Shown one piece after another: positions 1 to 11,702 of a stretch of DNA of 64,000 nucleotides; the stretch's first letter is position 1; the number at the start of each line of letters is the position of its first letter. The notes beneath the pieces were generated by a model, which was not told the DNA's origin, ran no database searches, and saw nothing but the letters and a program-made list of their open reading frames with translations. The translations under genes were made by a program, and so were the position numbers. The stretch covers positions 40,400,032 through 40,464,031 of the forward strand of contig JAPXFY010000031.1 in the NCBI GenBank assembly GCA_030674185.1. The letters run 5' to 3'. This stretch comes from Monoplex corrugatus. Taxonomy: Eukaryota; Mollusca; Gastropoda; Littorinimorpha; Ranellidae.

Positions 1-2210
1 ATGTATAAGTCACCAGTTATACAGACCTTAATACACAATGTATAAGTCACCAGTTATACAGACCTTAATACAGAATGTATAAGTCACCAGTTATACAGAC
101 CTTAATACACAATGTATAAGTCACCAGTTATACAGACCTTAATACACAATGTATAAGTCACCAGTTATACAGACCTTAATACAGAATGTATAAGTCATCA
201 GTTATACAGACCTTAATACACAATGTATAAGTCACCAGTCATACAGACCTTAGTACACTATGTATAAGTCACCAGTTATACAGACCTTAGTACACTATGT
301 ATAAGTCACCAGTTATACAGACCTTAATACACAATGTATAAGTCATCAGCTATACAGACCTTAATACAGAATGTATAAGTGACCAGTCATACAGACCTTA
401 GTACACTATGTATAAGTCACCAGTTATAGTTATACAGACCTTAGTACACTATGTATAAGTGACCAGTAATACAGACCTTAGTACACAATGTATAAGTCAC
501 CTGTAATACAGACCTTAATACACTATGTATAAGTCACCAGTTATAGTTATACAGACCTTAGTACACAATGTATAAGTCACCAGTTATAGTTATACAGACC
601 TTAATGCACTATGTATAAGTCACCAGTTATAGTTATACAGACCTTAGTACACAATGTATAAGTCACCAGTTATAGTTATACAGACCTTAGTACACAATGT
701 ATAAGTCACCAGTTATAGTTATACAGACCTTAGTACACAATGTATATGTCACCAGTTATAGTTATACAGACCTTAGTACACAATGTATATGTCACCAGTT
801 ATAGTTATACAGACCTTGGTACACAATGTATATGTCACCAGTTATACAGACCTAAGTACAGAATGTATAAGTCACCAGTTATACAGACCTTAGTACAGAA
901 TGTATAAGTCACCAGTTATACAGACCTTAATACACAATGTATAAGTCACCAGTTATACAGACCTTAGTACAGAATGTATAAGTCACCAGTTATACAGACC
1001 TTAGTACAGAATGTATAAGTCACCAGTTATACAGACCTTAGTACAGAATGTATAAGTCACCAGTTATACAGACCTTAATACACAATGTATAAGTCACCAG
1101 TTATACAGACCTTAGTACACAATGTATAAGTCACCAGTTATACAGACCTTAGTACACAATGTATAAGTCACATCAGTAATACAGACCTTAGTACACAAAA
1201 TGTATAAGTACCAGTTTATACAGTACCTTAATACACATATTTTATAAGTCACCAGTTATAGTTACAGACCTTAGTACACAATGTATAAGTCACCAGTTAT
1301 ACAGACCTTAATACACTATGTATAAGTCACCAGTTTATACAGACCTTAATACACTATGTATAAGTCACCAGTAATACAGACCTTAGTACAACTATGTATA
1401 AATACCAGTTATAGTTATACAGACCTTAGTACACAATGTATAAGTGACCAGTTAATACAGACCTTAATACACAATGTATAAGCTCACCTGTAATACAGAC
1501 CTTAGTACACTATGTATAAGTCACCAGTATACAGATCTTAGTACACAATGTATAAGTCACCAGTTATACAGACCTTAGTACACAATGTATAAGTCACCAG
1601 TTATACAGACCTTAGTACACAATGTATAAGTCACCAGTTATACAGACCTTAGTACACTATGTATAAGTCACCAGTAATACAGACCTTAGTACAGAATGTA
1701 TAATGTCATCAGTTTATACAGACCTTAGTAACAATGTATAAGTCACCAGTTATACAAAACCTTAATACACAATGTATAAGTGACCAGTAATACAGACCTT
1801 AGTACACTATGTATAAGTACCAGTTATACAGACCTTAATACACTATGTATAAGTCACCAGTTATACAGACCTTAATACACTATGTATAAGTCACCAGTTA
1901 TACAGACCTTAATACACAATGTATAAGTCACCAGTTATACAGACCTTAATACACTATGTATAAGTCACCAGTTATACAGACCTTAGTACACTATGTATAA
2001 GTCACCAGTTATACTTATACAGACCTTAATACAAAATGTATAAGTCACCAGTTATACAGACCTTAATACACTATGTATAAGTCACCAGTTATACTTATAC
2101 AGACCTTAGTACAAAATGACTAAGTCACCAGTTAAAGTTATACAGACATTAATACAGAATGTATAAGTCACCAGTTATACAGACCTTAATACACAATGTA
2201 TAAGTTAAAC
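1..2210. repeat. Minisatellite, 37-bp unit (subfamily A)
   Basis: Head-to-tail copies of a 37-bp AT-rich unit containing ATGTATAAGTCACCAG followed by TTATACAGACCTTA, roughly 57 copies. A block around 420-840 uses a 43-bp variant carrying an extra 6 bases (TATAGT) before the TATACAGACC core. Scattered single-base indels occur. The array runs off the left edge of the window. No coding signal. Confidence 0.95.
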
Positions 2211-4845
2211 AGCCACATGGACCTAAGTACATAATGCATAAGTCATATACAGCTATATAGACCTAAGTACATAATCATAAGTCATATACAGCTTATAGAC
2301 CTTAGTACACATACATAAGTCATATACAGCTATATAGACCTTAGTACACAATACATAAGTCATATACAGCTTATAGACCTTAGCACACAATACATAAGTC
2401 ATATACAGCTGTATAGACCTTAGTACACGATACATTAGTCATATACAGCTGTATAGACCTTAGTACACGATACATTAGTCATATACAACTGTATAGACCT
2501 TAGTACACGATACATTAGTCATATGCAGCTGTATAGACCTAAGTACACAATACATAAGTCATATACATCTGTATAGACCTTAGTACACGATACATTAGTC
2601 ATATACAGCTGTTGACCTAAGTACACAATAATAAGTCATATACAGCTGTACAGACCTTAGCACACAATACATAAGTCATATACAGCTGTATAGACCTAAG
2701 TACACAATACATAAGTCATATACAGCTGTATAGATCTTAGCACACAATACATAAGTACATATACAGCTGTATAGACCTTAGTACACAATACATAAGTCAT
2801 ATACAGCTGTATAGACCTAAGTACACAATACATAAGTCATATACAGCTACATAGACCTTAGTGCACAATACGTCAGTCATAACCAGTCATATAGACCTTA
2901 GTGCACAATACGTCAGTCATAACCAGTCATATAGACCTTAGTGCACAATACGTCAGTCACAACCAGTCATATAGACCTTAGTGCACAATACGTACGTCAC
3001 AACCAGCTGTATAGACCTAAGTACACAATACATAAGTCATAACCAGCTTATAGACCTTAGTGCACAATACGTCAGTCATAACCAGCTATATAGACCTTAG
3101 TGCACAATACGTCAGTCATAACAAGCTATATAGACCTTAGTGCACAATACGTCAGTCATAACAGCTATATAGACCTAAGTGCACAATACGTCAGTCATAA
3201 CAAGCTATATAGACCTTAGTGCACAATACGTCAGTCATAACCAGCTATATAGACCTTAGTGCACAATACGTCAGTCATAACAGCTATATAGACCTAAGTG
3301 CACAATACGTCAGTCATAACCAGCTATATAGACCTTAGTGCACAATACGTCAGTCATAACCAGTCATATAGACCTTAGTGCACAATACGTCAGTCATAAC
3401 AGCTATATAGACCTTAGTGCACAATACGTCAGTCATAACAAGCTATATAGACCTAAGTGCACAATACGTCAGTCATAACCAGTCATATAGACCTTATGTG
3501 CACAATACGTCAGTCATAACCAGCTATATAGACCTAAGTGCACAATACGTACGTCACAACCAGCTATATAGACCTTAGTGCACAATACGTACGCCATAAC
3601 CAGTCATATAGACCTTAGTGCACAATACATAGTCACAACAAGTATATAGACCTTAGTGCACAATACATAAGTCACAACAAGCTATATAGACCTTAGTGCA
3701 CAATACGTAAGTCATAACCAGCTATATAGACCTTAGTGCACAATACGTCAGTCATAACCAGCTATATAGACCTTAGTGCACAATACGTCAGTCATAACCA
3801 GCTATATAGACCTTAGTGCAACATACGTCAGTCATAACCTGTCATATAGACCTTAGTGCACAATACGTCAGTCATAACCTGTCATATAGACCTTAGTGCA
3901 CAATACGTCAGTCATAACCTGTCACATAGACCTTAGTGCACAATACGTCAGTCATAACCAGCTATATAGACCTTAGTGCACAATACGTCAGTCATAACCT
4001 GTCATATAGACCTTAGTGCACACTACATAAGTCATAACCAGCTATATAGATCTTAGTGCACAATACGTCAGTCATAACCAGCTATATAGACCTTAGTGCA
4101 CAATACGTCAGTCATAACCAGTCATATAGACCTTAGTGCACAATACGTCAGTCACAACCAGCTATATAGACCTTAGTGCACAATACGTAAGTCATAACTG
4201 TCATATAGACCTTAGTGCACAATACATAAGTCATAACCAGCTATATAGATCTTAGTGCACAATACATAAGTCATAACCAGCTATATAGACCTTAGTGCAC
4301 AATACGTCAGTCATAACCAGCTATATAGACCTTAGTGCACAATACGTCAGTCATAACCAGCTATATAGACCTTAGTGCACAATACGTAAGTCATAACCAT
4401 GTCATATAGACCTTAGTGCACACTACATAAGTCATAACCAGCTATATAGATCTTAGTGCACAATACATAAGTCATAACCAGCTATATAGACCTTAGTGCA
4501 CAATACATAAGTCATAACAAGCTATATAGACCTTAGTGCACAATACGTCAGTCATAACCTGTCATATAGACCTTAGTGCACATACATAAGTCATAACTAG
4601 CTATATAGATCTTAGTGCACAATACGTCAGTCATAACCTGTCATATAGACCTTAGTGCACACTACATAAGTCATAACCAGCTATATAGATCTTAGTGCAC
4701 AATACATAAGTCATAACCAGCTATATAGACCTTAGTGCACAATACATAAGTCATAACCAGCTATATAGACCTTAGTGCACAATACATAAGTCATAACCAG
4801 CTATATAGATCTTAGTGCACAATACATAAGTCATAGACAGCTACA
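2211..4845. repeat. Minisatellite, 40-bp unit (subfamilies B and C)
   Basis: Continuation of the preceding array with a related unit of about 40 bp. From 2211 to about 2860 the unit has AGTCATATACAGCT and TATAGACCTTAGTACAC; from 2860 onward it has AGTCATAACCAGCTATATAG and TTAGTGCACAATACGTC. The common core TATAxAGACCTTAxTxCACAATxC links it to the 37-bp family, so this is one ancestral satellite split into homogenised blocks. About 66 copies. Confidence 0.95.
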
Positions 4846-5001
4846 TAACCCTCCATACAGAATGCTATATTATGGTCATTGATCAATTACAGCCAGTAAA
4901 GTAGACCTAAGTATTTTGGCATTCGTTCAAATATATTTTTTAAAACCGCAGACATTCTATTCCTTCAGCCGACATAAACAAAGAGAAATTGAGAAATTTG
5001 A

Positions 5002-5006
5002 TAGAC

Positions 5007-5069
<63 letters not shown>

Positions 5070-5448
5070 TACATACATACATACATACATAGAGAGAGAG
5101 AGTGAGACAGACAGACAGACAGGCAGGCAGACAGAGACAGAGACAAAGAGACAGATATATTGACAGAGGCAGATAGACAGACAGAGACAGACAGACAGCT
5201 ACACCTGAGGAGAGACAGAAGGAGAGTGAGAGAGACAGAGAGAGAGAGTGAGGGAGAGAAAGAGACAGACAGACAGACAAGACAGAGGGCGAGAGAGAAA
5301 GACAAAGAGAGAGGTAGAGAGAGAGAGAGGTAGAGAGAGAGAGAGAGTAGAGAGAGAGAGAGAGTGGTAGAGAGAGAGAGAGCGAGAGAGAGAGCGCGGA
5401 GAGAGAGAGGTAGAGAGAGAGAGAGTGGTAGAGAGAGAGAGTGAGAGT

Positions 5449-5485
<37 letters not shown>
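5002..5485. repeat. GATA / GACA / GAGA microsatellite
   Basis: Perfect (GATA)n from about 5002, then (GACA)n and (CATA)n, grading into impure (GA)n with AGAGAGAGAGT variants up to 5485. Purine-rich on the plus strand. The bases between 4846 and 5001 are AT-rich unique sequence with no feature I can name. Ser/Leu-rich open frames on the opposite strand come only from the dinucleotide. Confidence 0.95.
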
Positions 5486-5486
<1 letters not shown>

Positions 5487-5735
5487 ATTGAAAACAAAAT
5501 TGAATGCGTGTCAATATAATTGTCCTCATGAAGGGCCGATACCATGTAGTTGCATGGATACTAAACATTCTGATGAGTTGTTTCCCTTGGTGACATGCCT
5601 ACCATTGGAAAAATGGCGGCGTTGTCATGACGTAGACAACTGCAGAGAACCACGCCAACATGAAGGAAAAGATATCAAACATACAGTGGAACAGTGATGT
5701 GTAAAGAAGAAAAGTCATTAAAAAATAAGAACCTA
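5486..5735. other. Short unique segment between microsatellites
   Basis: About 250 bases of normal-complexity sequence. A 69-codon open stretch on the plus strand (5488-5697) lacks an ATG at its start, has no recognisable domain and no clear splice context, so I do not call it a gene. Confidence 0.4.
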
Positions 5736-5737
5736 AC

Positions 5738-5775
5738 ACACACTACACACACAACACACACACACACACACACAC

Positions 5776-5861
<86 letters not shown>
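5738..5861. repeat. (CA)n microsatellite
   Basis: Nearly pure CA dinucleotide with a few AACA interruptions. Confidence 0.97.
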
Positions 5862-5865
<4 letters not shown>

Positions 5866-5984
5866 GCTCTTAAAAACAGTAACATAACATCTACGAACAA
5901 ATAGTGATATAAAATACCGATATGTCAGCAAGCATTCTGGTCATCAACAAACGGAGGAACAAATTATGACTGAACTGTAACAAC

Positions 5985-6900
5985 TTACCAACTAATCTCT
6001 AAGGCCCCTGTCACACGGTATGTCTGCAGACATTTTTTAAACAACTTACCAAACTAACTATCTCTAAGGCCCATTCACACTAGTAACGTCATGCCAGTAC
6101 ATTTTACATACATTACCAACTAATCTCTAAGGCCCATATCACACAGTATGTCAAACGTCCTTAATTTACTAACTTATCTCTAAGGCCCCTGTCACATTGC
6201 TATGTTTGCAGACATTTTACAACTTACCAACTAATCTCTAAGGCCCCTGTCACATTGTATGTCTGCAGACATTTTACAACTTACCAACTAATCTCCTAAG
6301 GCCCATATCACACAGTATGTCAAACGTCCTTTAATTTACCAACTAATCTCTAAGGCCCCTGTCACATTGTATGTCTTGCAGACATTTTACAACTTACCAA
6401 CTAATCTCTAAGGCCCATATCACATGTATGTCAAACGTCCTTTTAATTTACTAACTAATCTCTAAGGCCCCTGTCACATTGTATGTTTGTAGACATTTTA
6501 CAACTTACCAACTAATCTCTAAGGCCCCTGTCACATTGTATGTCTGCAGACATTTTACAACTTACCAATTAATCTCTAAGGCCCATATCACACGTATGTC
6601 AAACGTCCTTTAATTTACTAACTTATCTCTAAGGTCCCTGTCACATTGTATGTTTATAGACATTTTACAACTTACCAACTAATCTCTAAGGCCCCTGTCA
6701 CACAGCATGTCTGTAGACATCTTACAACTTACCAACTAATCTCTAAGGCCCCTGTCACACAGCATGTCTGCAGACATTTTACAATTTACCAACTAATTTC
6801 TGAGGCCCCTGTCACACGGTATGTCTACAGGCATCAAACAACTTACCAACTAATCTCTAAAAGCCCCTGTCACACTGTACGTCTGCAAACATCTTACAAA
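5985..6900. repeat. Minisatellite, 57-bp unit, in the 3' flank of the gene
   Basis: About 16 copies of a 57-bp unit with AAGGCCCCTGTCACA, GTCTGCAGACATTTTACAAC and TTACCAACTAATCTC. Because 57 is a multiple of three, the last copies form an artificial plus-strand open frame from about 6646. The array abuts the terminal exon of the minus-strand gene, and the stop codon of that gene (TAA at 6896-6894) lies in its partial last copy. The 3' untranslated region is therefore probably made of this repeat. Confidence 0.93.
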
Positions 6901-7880
6901 TCAGTGACATCCCTGCTATTGGTGTGCTCATCATCTGCATGCCCTGTGGGGGAATGTTTGTGTCGGTCCTGTCTGTTGGCTGTACTGCCCAGCAGCTCCA
7001 TCTGGTGCAGGATGCTGTCTTCTCCTTCCCCCCTATCCTCATCACCACCCTTCATCTTGGACACCCAGTGCTGCTGGGCGGGGTCCAGCTTGGTCCCTGT
7101 GAGGTCTTTGGCCTCGCCGTCACTCCATCCAAACGACAGATATCGTCTACGTAGCTGTCCCAGCAGCTCCCAGAACGAGGTCTCCGATGACTCACCGTGG
7201 ACTGACTGTTTCTCTCGCTGCCAGTCGTCATACTCACGGGCGTTGTCCTGGAGAAGCTTCATCAGGTCGATTCCTTTCAACCTCTCCTCGTCCAGGCCTA
7301 GTTCCATGATGTCTTTGTACGTGATGGTTTTGCCTCGCCGAATCTTTTCATCTTCCTTGTGATGATCACCATCTTCATCGCCATCACCATCATCGTCATC
7401 ATGAGCGTGCTTCTTGTCATCGTGCATGACAAGGTCGTGCAGGTTGCTGAAGCGATCCTTGGCCTTGTTGTCTCCCTTGGTCTTGAGGTGTCTGAGTTGT
7501 TTGACGTCATGGTCATGGCCGCCTTTTCCATGCATCAGGTGTTCCGTGTCCACCACGGACGGTTTCCCCCCGTAACCCTCCTCTTCCTTTTCTCCTCCTC
7601 CTCTCCTCCTCCTCCTCCTCCCCTATAAAGGCACCGAGGTCACCTGCTGAAGCGACCCGTGCCCTCAGTGCCGGGTCATGGACGTTGATTATGGGTGCCG
7701 CCTTTAGGTCGTCTGCATTGCCCACCGAGAAAGGACCTTGAACCTGCTCTTGACCTTTGTCCTTGTCGTGCACGTGCTGTGTGTCCTCCCCGTGGACCAT
7801 CTGTTCCACATTCCCTGCCTGGAATTCTGCTGTCTTCATGGCGTCGTCTTCGCTCGGTGATGGTGGCTGCTGTTGTTGGT
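6894..7880 (-). CDS. Terminal exon 5 of secreted acidic His/Asp-rich repeat protein
   Basis: Last exon of the minus-strand gene. The phase-1 acceptor is taken as CCCACAACAG before 7880. The frame then encodes a Gln/Pro start, NVEQMVHGEDTQHVHDKDKG, and a stretch ending in a Glu run coded by (GAG)n near 7600. Here the frame breaks: read literally it ends at a stop at 7515-7513. Skipping one base in the GAG/AGG tract continues into a complex 220-codon frame with VVDTEHLMHGKGGHDHD, a very acidic His-containing segment, the helical-looking GLDEERLKGIDLMKLLQD, and SRDVTDL before TAA at 6896-6894. MVHGE...HVHD and EHLMHG repeat motifs of exons 3 and 4, so exon 5 holds the third, longer unit. Family unrecognised. 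The LKGIDLMKLLQD stretch weakly recalls the helix after a calcium loop in EF-hand cargo-receptor proteins, which is speculation. The break could be a sequencing error, a polymorphism or a real lesion. Confidence 0.72.
7565..7630 (-). other. Frame-breaking (GAG)n purine tract in exon 5
   Basis: On the minus strand a run of GAG codons (poly-Glu) turns into AGG AGG AGA AAA. The upstream coding frame has codon starts at positions divisible by three; the downstream 220-codon frame is offset by one base. Dropping one base here joins them as a Glu/Gly/Lys-rich linker. No pyrimidine tract or acceptor is visible at this point, so a hidden intron is unlikely. Confidence 0.65.
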
Positions 7881-7952
7881 CTGTTGTGGGTCAGAACAAA
7901 TCACGATATCAGTTCTGTGTTTCCAACATGACTGAATGGACGTTTCCTTTCA

Positions 7953-8120
7953 TTAAGCCCTTGGACTCCCGCACCCTATCAACCAGCTGCAAAAACTTAA
8001 CCCTTTGACTTCCTGATGGTGAGGAAGGGTGAGGAAGTCAAAGAGTAAAGTTGTTGTTCTGCTTGCATGGTTAACGATGCAGGATGCTGATGGACAGGGT
8101 GCCGGGAGTCAAAGGGTTAA
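7953..8120. mobile_element. Short inverted-repeat DNA element (TTAA-type MITE), copy 1
   Basis: The left end reads TTAAGCCCTTGGACTCCCGC and the right end reads GGGAGTCAAAGGGTTAA, which match as inverted repeats of about 28 bp with a few mismatches. TTAA sits at both ends, as expected for piggyBac-like target sites. A second, internal inverted pair (AACCCTTTGACTTCC / GGAAGTCAAAGAGT) lies in the middle. It lies in intron 4, about 70 bases upstream of the exon 5 acceptor. No transposase is encoded. A second copy is at 37681-37818. Confidence 0.75.
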
Positions 8121-8238
8121 TTTGTCTGTATGTATGTATGTATGTGAGTCTGTCTGTGGCCCATTAGCACCATTATTAGAGCACCATGCTCAGAACACAA
8201 GGGCTGTGGTTCAATCCCTTGGGCTGTAAGCCACAGGT

Positions 8239-8605
8239 TTGTTTGGTTTTGTTGTTGTTGTTGTTTTGTTGTTGGTGGTGGTGGTGGTGATGGTAATGGT
8301 GGTGATGCTGGTGGTGGTGGTGGTGGTGGTTGGTAGTGGTGATGACAATAGTGGCAGCGTGGTAGTGGTGGTGGAGGCAGTGGTGGTAGTGATGGTGGTG
8401 ATGGTGGTTGTTGGTTGTTGTTGGTGGTCGTGGTGGTGGTGTTATTGTTATTGTTGTTGTTGGTGGTGGTGGTTATGTTGTTGTTGTTGGTGGTGGTGGT
8501 GGTGGTGGTGGTGAGTGGATGGTAGTGGTTATGTTGTTGTTGTTGTTGATTGTTGTGGTTGTTGTTGTTGTTTTGGTAGTGGTGGTGGTGATGGTGGTAG
8601 TTATG

Positions 8606-8637
<32 letters not shown>

Positions 8638-8922
8638 GGTGGTGGTGAGTGGATGGTAGTGGTTATGTTGTTGTTGTTGATTGTTGTGGCTGTTGTTGTT
8701 GTTTTGGTGGTGGTGGTTGGTGGTGGTGGTAGTTATGTTGTTGTTGTTGGTTGTTGTTGTTGTTGGTGGTGGTGGTGGTGGTGAGTTATGTTTGTTGTTG
8801 TTGTTGGTTGTTGTTGTTGGTGGTGGTGGTGGTGGTGGTGGTAGTGATGGCGGTGGTGGTGGTGGTGGTAGTGATGACAGTGGTGGTGGTGATGATGATA
8901 ATGATGACGGTGGTGGTGGTGG

Positions 8923-8955
<33 letters not shown>

Positions 8956-9045
8956 AGGTGGTGGTTATGTTTTTATTGTTGGGTGGTGGTAGTGGTGGTG
9001 GTGGTGGTGGCATCTTGTTGTTGTTGCTATTGTTGTTTTGGCAGC
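8239..9045. repeat. GTT/GGT trinucleotide microsatellite
   Basis: About 800 bases of interrupted (GTT)n and (GGT)n with GAT blocks around 8890-8945. All six frames are open over long stretches and code homopolymer-like Val/Gly/Leu or Thr/Ile, so apparent open frames are artefacts. It lies in intron 4 of the gene. Confidence 0.96.
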
Positions 9046-9059
9046 AGCTTAGGTTTTAG

Positions 9060-10055
9060 AGTGTCACGCTCATAACGCACTGATCGTGGGTCCAACTCTT
9101 GGACAAGACCACAAGTTCACGCAGGCTGCTTGGCACTTTTGATAGCGCCATAGACTCCAGATCTCACCCTTGGAATTCAACCCCAACCCGCAACATTGAA
9201 TTGTGACTGGCCTGTTGGCTGCCCATCCTTAATGTTTCCCTCATTCTGGTGGTATCAGCTGAGTGTTTCATAGGTCCACTGGCCTGTTGGCTGCCCATCT
9301 TAATGTTTCCATCATTCTGGTGGTGTCAGCTGAGTGTTTCATAGGTCCATTGGCCTGTTGGCTGCCCATCTTAATGTTTCCATCATTCTGGTGGTGTCAG
9401 CTGAGTGTTTCATATGTCCATGGCCTGTTGACTGCCCATCTTAATGTTCTCATCATTCTGGTGGTGTCAGCTGAGTGTTTCATAGGTCCACTGGCCTGTT
9501 GGCTGCCCATCTTAATGTTTCCATCATTCTGGTGATGTCAGCTGAGTGTTTCATAGGTCCACTGGCCTGTTGGCTGCCCATCTTAATGTTTCCATCATTC
9601 TGGTGGTGTCAGCTGAGTGTTTCATAGGTCCACTGGCCTGTTGGCTGCCCATCTTAATGTTTCATCATTCTGGTGTGTCAGCTGAGTGTTTCATAGGTCT
9701 ACTGGCCTGTTGGCTGCCCATCTTAATGTTTCTATCATTCTGGTGGTGTCAGCTGAGTGTTTTTGGTCCACTGGCCTGTTGGCTGCCCATCTTAATGTTT
9801 CCTATCATTCTGGTGGTGTCAGCTGAGTGTTTTGTTGGTCCACTGGCCTGTTGGCTGCCCATCTTAATGTTCCTATCATTCTGGTGGTGTCAGCTGAGTG
9901 TTTTGTTGGCCCACTGGCCTGTTGGCTGCCCATCTTAATGTTTCTATCATTCTGGTGGTGTCAGCTGAGTGTTTTGTTGGTCCACTGGCCTGTTGGCTGC
10001 CCATCTTAATGTTTCTATCATTCTGGTGGTATCAGTTGAGTGTTTTGTAGGTCTT
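9060..10055. repeat. Minisatellite, 71-bp unit, amplified from a SINE-like element
   Basis: From 9060 the sequence looks like the body of a tRNA-derived dispersed repeat (GTGTCACGCTCATAACGC, a degenerate B-box-like GGTCCAACTCTTGG). From about 9208 a 71-bp unit with GGCCTGTTGGCTGCCCATC, ATCATTCTGGTGGTGTCAGC and GAGTGTTT repeats about 12 times. After 10050 the element's own 3' part resumes (GTTTCAAGACCTTGTCAGTG). The same sequence occurs once at 11320-11440 and inverted at about 29770-29880. Confidence 0.9.
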
Positions 10056-10127
10056 TTCGACTTTATTCCCCCCCCCCCCTACCCGTTTCAAGACCTTGTC
10101 AGTGCTTATGGTTTTGCACAAGCCTTA

Positions 10128-10680
10128 TGCACACTCACAAACACACACACATACCCACATACACGTACACAAACACACACACACATACACACACACACAC
10201 TGACACACATACACACACACATACACACACACACTGACACACATACACACACACATACACACACACACACTGACACACATATACACACACACATACACAT
10301 ATACACACACACATATATATATACACACACATACACACACACACATACAACACAACACACACACACATACACACACATATACACACATACACACTCACAC
10401 ATATATATAATATACACACACACTGACACACAACATAACACACACACACATACACACACATGTACAACATACACACTCACACATATATATATACACACAC
10501 ACTGACACACAAACACAAACAACACACACCATCACACATTCACACATTCATACATTCATACATTCACACATTCATACATTCATACATTCACACACATACT
10601 CACATATACACACACACAAATACACACAGACACACACACAAACACACTCACAAACACACACACACACACACACTCAAGAT
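10128..10680. repeat. (CA)n with TATA and CATT variants
   Basis: Impure CA microsatellite with ATATAT islands and a short (CATT/CATA) block at 10535-10590. No coding potential. Confidence 0.96.
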
Positions 10681-10739
10681 GCTGAGCTAAGGTACACTCA
10701 AAACCTGTTCAACGAATAATCTTTGACCCAAGTTGTCAT

Positions 10740-10905
10740 ATTCACTGTCACATACGCACACACGCACGCACACACACACACAACAAACACACACACACAC
10801 ACAAGATATATATATACATATTATATATATACACACATATATATTAATATATATAGAAAGGAGAGACAGACAGACAGACAGACGGAGACAGAGACAGATC
10901 AAACA
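10740..10905. repeat. CA / TATA / GACA microsatellite cluster
   Basis: CACACG then CA, ATATATAC and CAGACAGA repeats. Just upstream (10722-10740) is TGACCCAAGTTGTCA, the complement of a short motif that also flanks TG repeats at 17.65 and 50.6 kb. Confidence 0.9.
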
Positions 10906-11229
10906 GACACACAGACACTCAGCCAAATGAATTTTTTACCAAGACTTCAGAAAGGCAAGAAGGCTTATTAGAATTCAAGGGGAGGGAAGTGGGATTTAAA
11001 CCTATTTCTCCAATATTTTGATGTGAGGGCATTAGCATGTTATTTACTGAGATTCAATAGTGGTTAAACTGTGTCATGGTTACCATTGGTTATTGTGATA
11101 AGTCACTTAACGTTACATACATTTGCCTGATATTCGATGATGGTTAGACTGTGTTAATGGTTACAGTTAATTAATGTGATAGATCATTTACGTCTTAAAT
11201 ACACACAGCTGGCATTTGGTCGTGGCAAG

Positions 11230-11450
11230 ACTGTGTCAGGATTTTATTGGTGTAGGCTGTCTGCTCTGTTGATAATGCTGTTGACTCAAGATCTGATGTC
11301 TTGGGTTCAATCCCCGCCTGTAACATTGAAACTGGCCTGTGGTCTGTTCATCTTAATGCTCCAATCATTCTGGTGGTGTCAGCTTAATGTTTCAGAGGTT
11401 CTCTGTGTTCCCTCCTCATTTCAAGAGCTTGCCAGTGGAAACCTTAACAT
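11230..11450 (+). mobile_element. tRNA-derived SINE-like element, single copy
   Basis: Contains TGTAGGCTGTCTGCTCTGTT, a B-box-like GGGTTCAATCCCCGCCTG, and then ACTGGCCTGTGGTCTGTTCA followed by CATTCTGGTGGTGTCAGC, which is the single-copy form of the 71-bp minisatellite unit at 9.2-10.05 kb. It ends at TTTCAAGAGCTTGCCAGTGG before the CA repeat. The sequence between 10910 and 11230 is unique and AT-balanced with nothing I can name. Confidence 0.6.
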
Positions 11451-11452
11451 GA

Positions 11453-11455
<3 letters not shown>

Positions 11456-11532
<77 letters not shown>

Positions 11533-11565
11533 AAAAACCACAGACTCATACAGAGACACACACAG

Positions 11566-11623
<58 letters not shown>

Positions 11624-11633
11624 ACGCCACACG

Positions 11634-11698
<65 letters not shown>

Positions 11699-11700
11699 GC
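11456..11700. repeat. (CA)n microsatellite abutting exon 4 donor
   Basis: Two long CA runs separated by TCAAAAACCACAGACTCATA. On the minus strand this is (GT)n that begins only a few bases into intron 4, immediately after the exon 4 splice donor (ATG|GTGCGT). Confidence 0.96.
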
Positions 11701-11702
11701 AC

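Noticed and set aside
1..4845. CRISPR array
   Set aside because: Repeats are contiguous with no unique spacers, and all other signs are of a eukaryotic genome.
5488..5697. 69-codon plus-strand frame with several Cys
   Set aside because: No ATG start, no signal peptide, no regular Cys spacing; short unique DNA between two microsatellites.
6646..7362. 238-codon plus-strand frame over the 57-bp array and exon 5
   Set aside because: The repeat is a multiple of three and the rest is antisense to the supported exon 5.
7565..7650. A small hidden intron in exon 5 explaining the frame change
   Set aside because: A phase-1 donor-like GCAG|GTGACC exists, but the following bases are pure purine with no pyrimidine tract or acceptor, and the intron would be under 100 bases.
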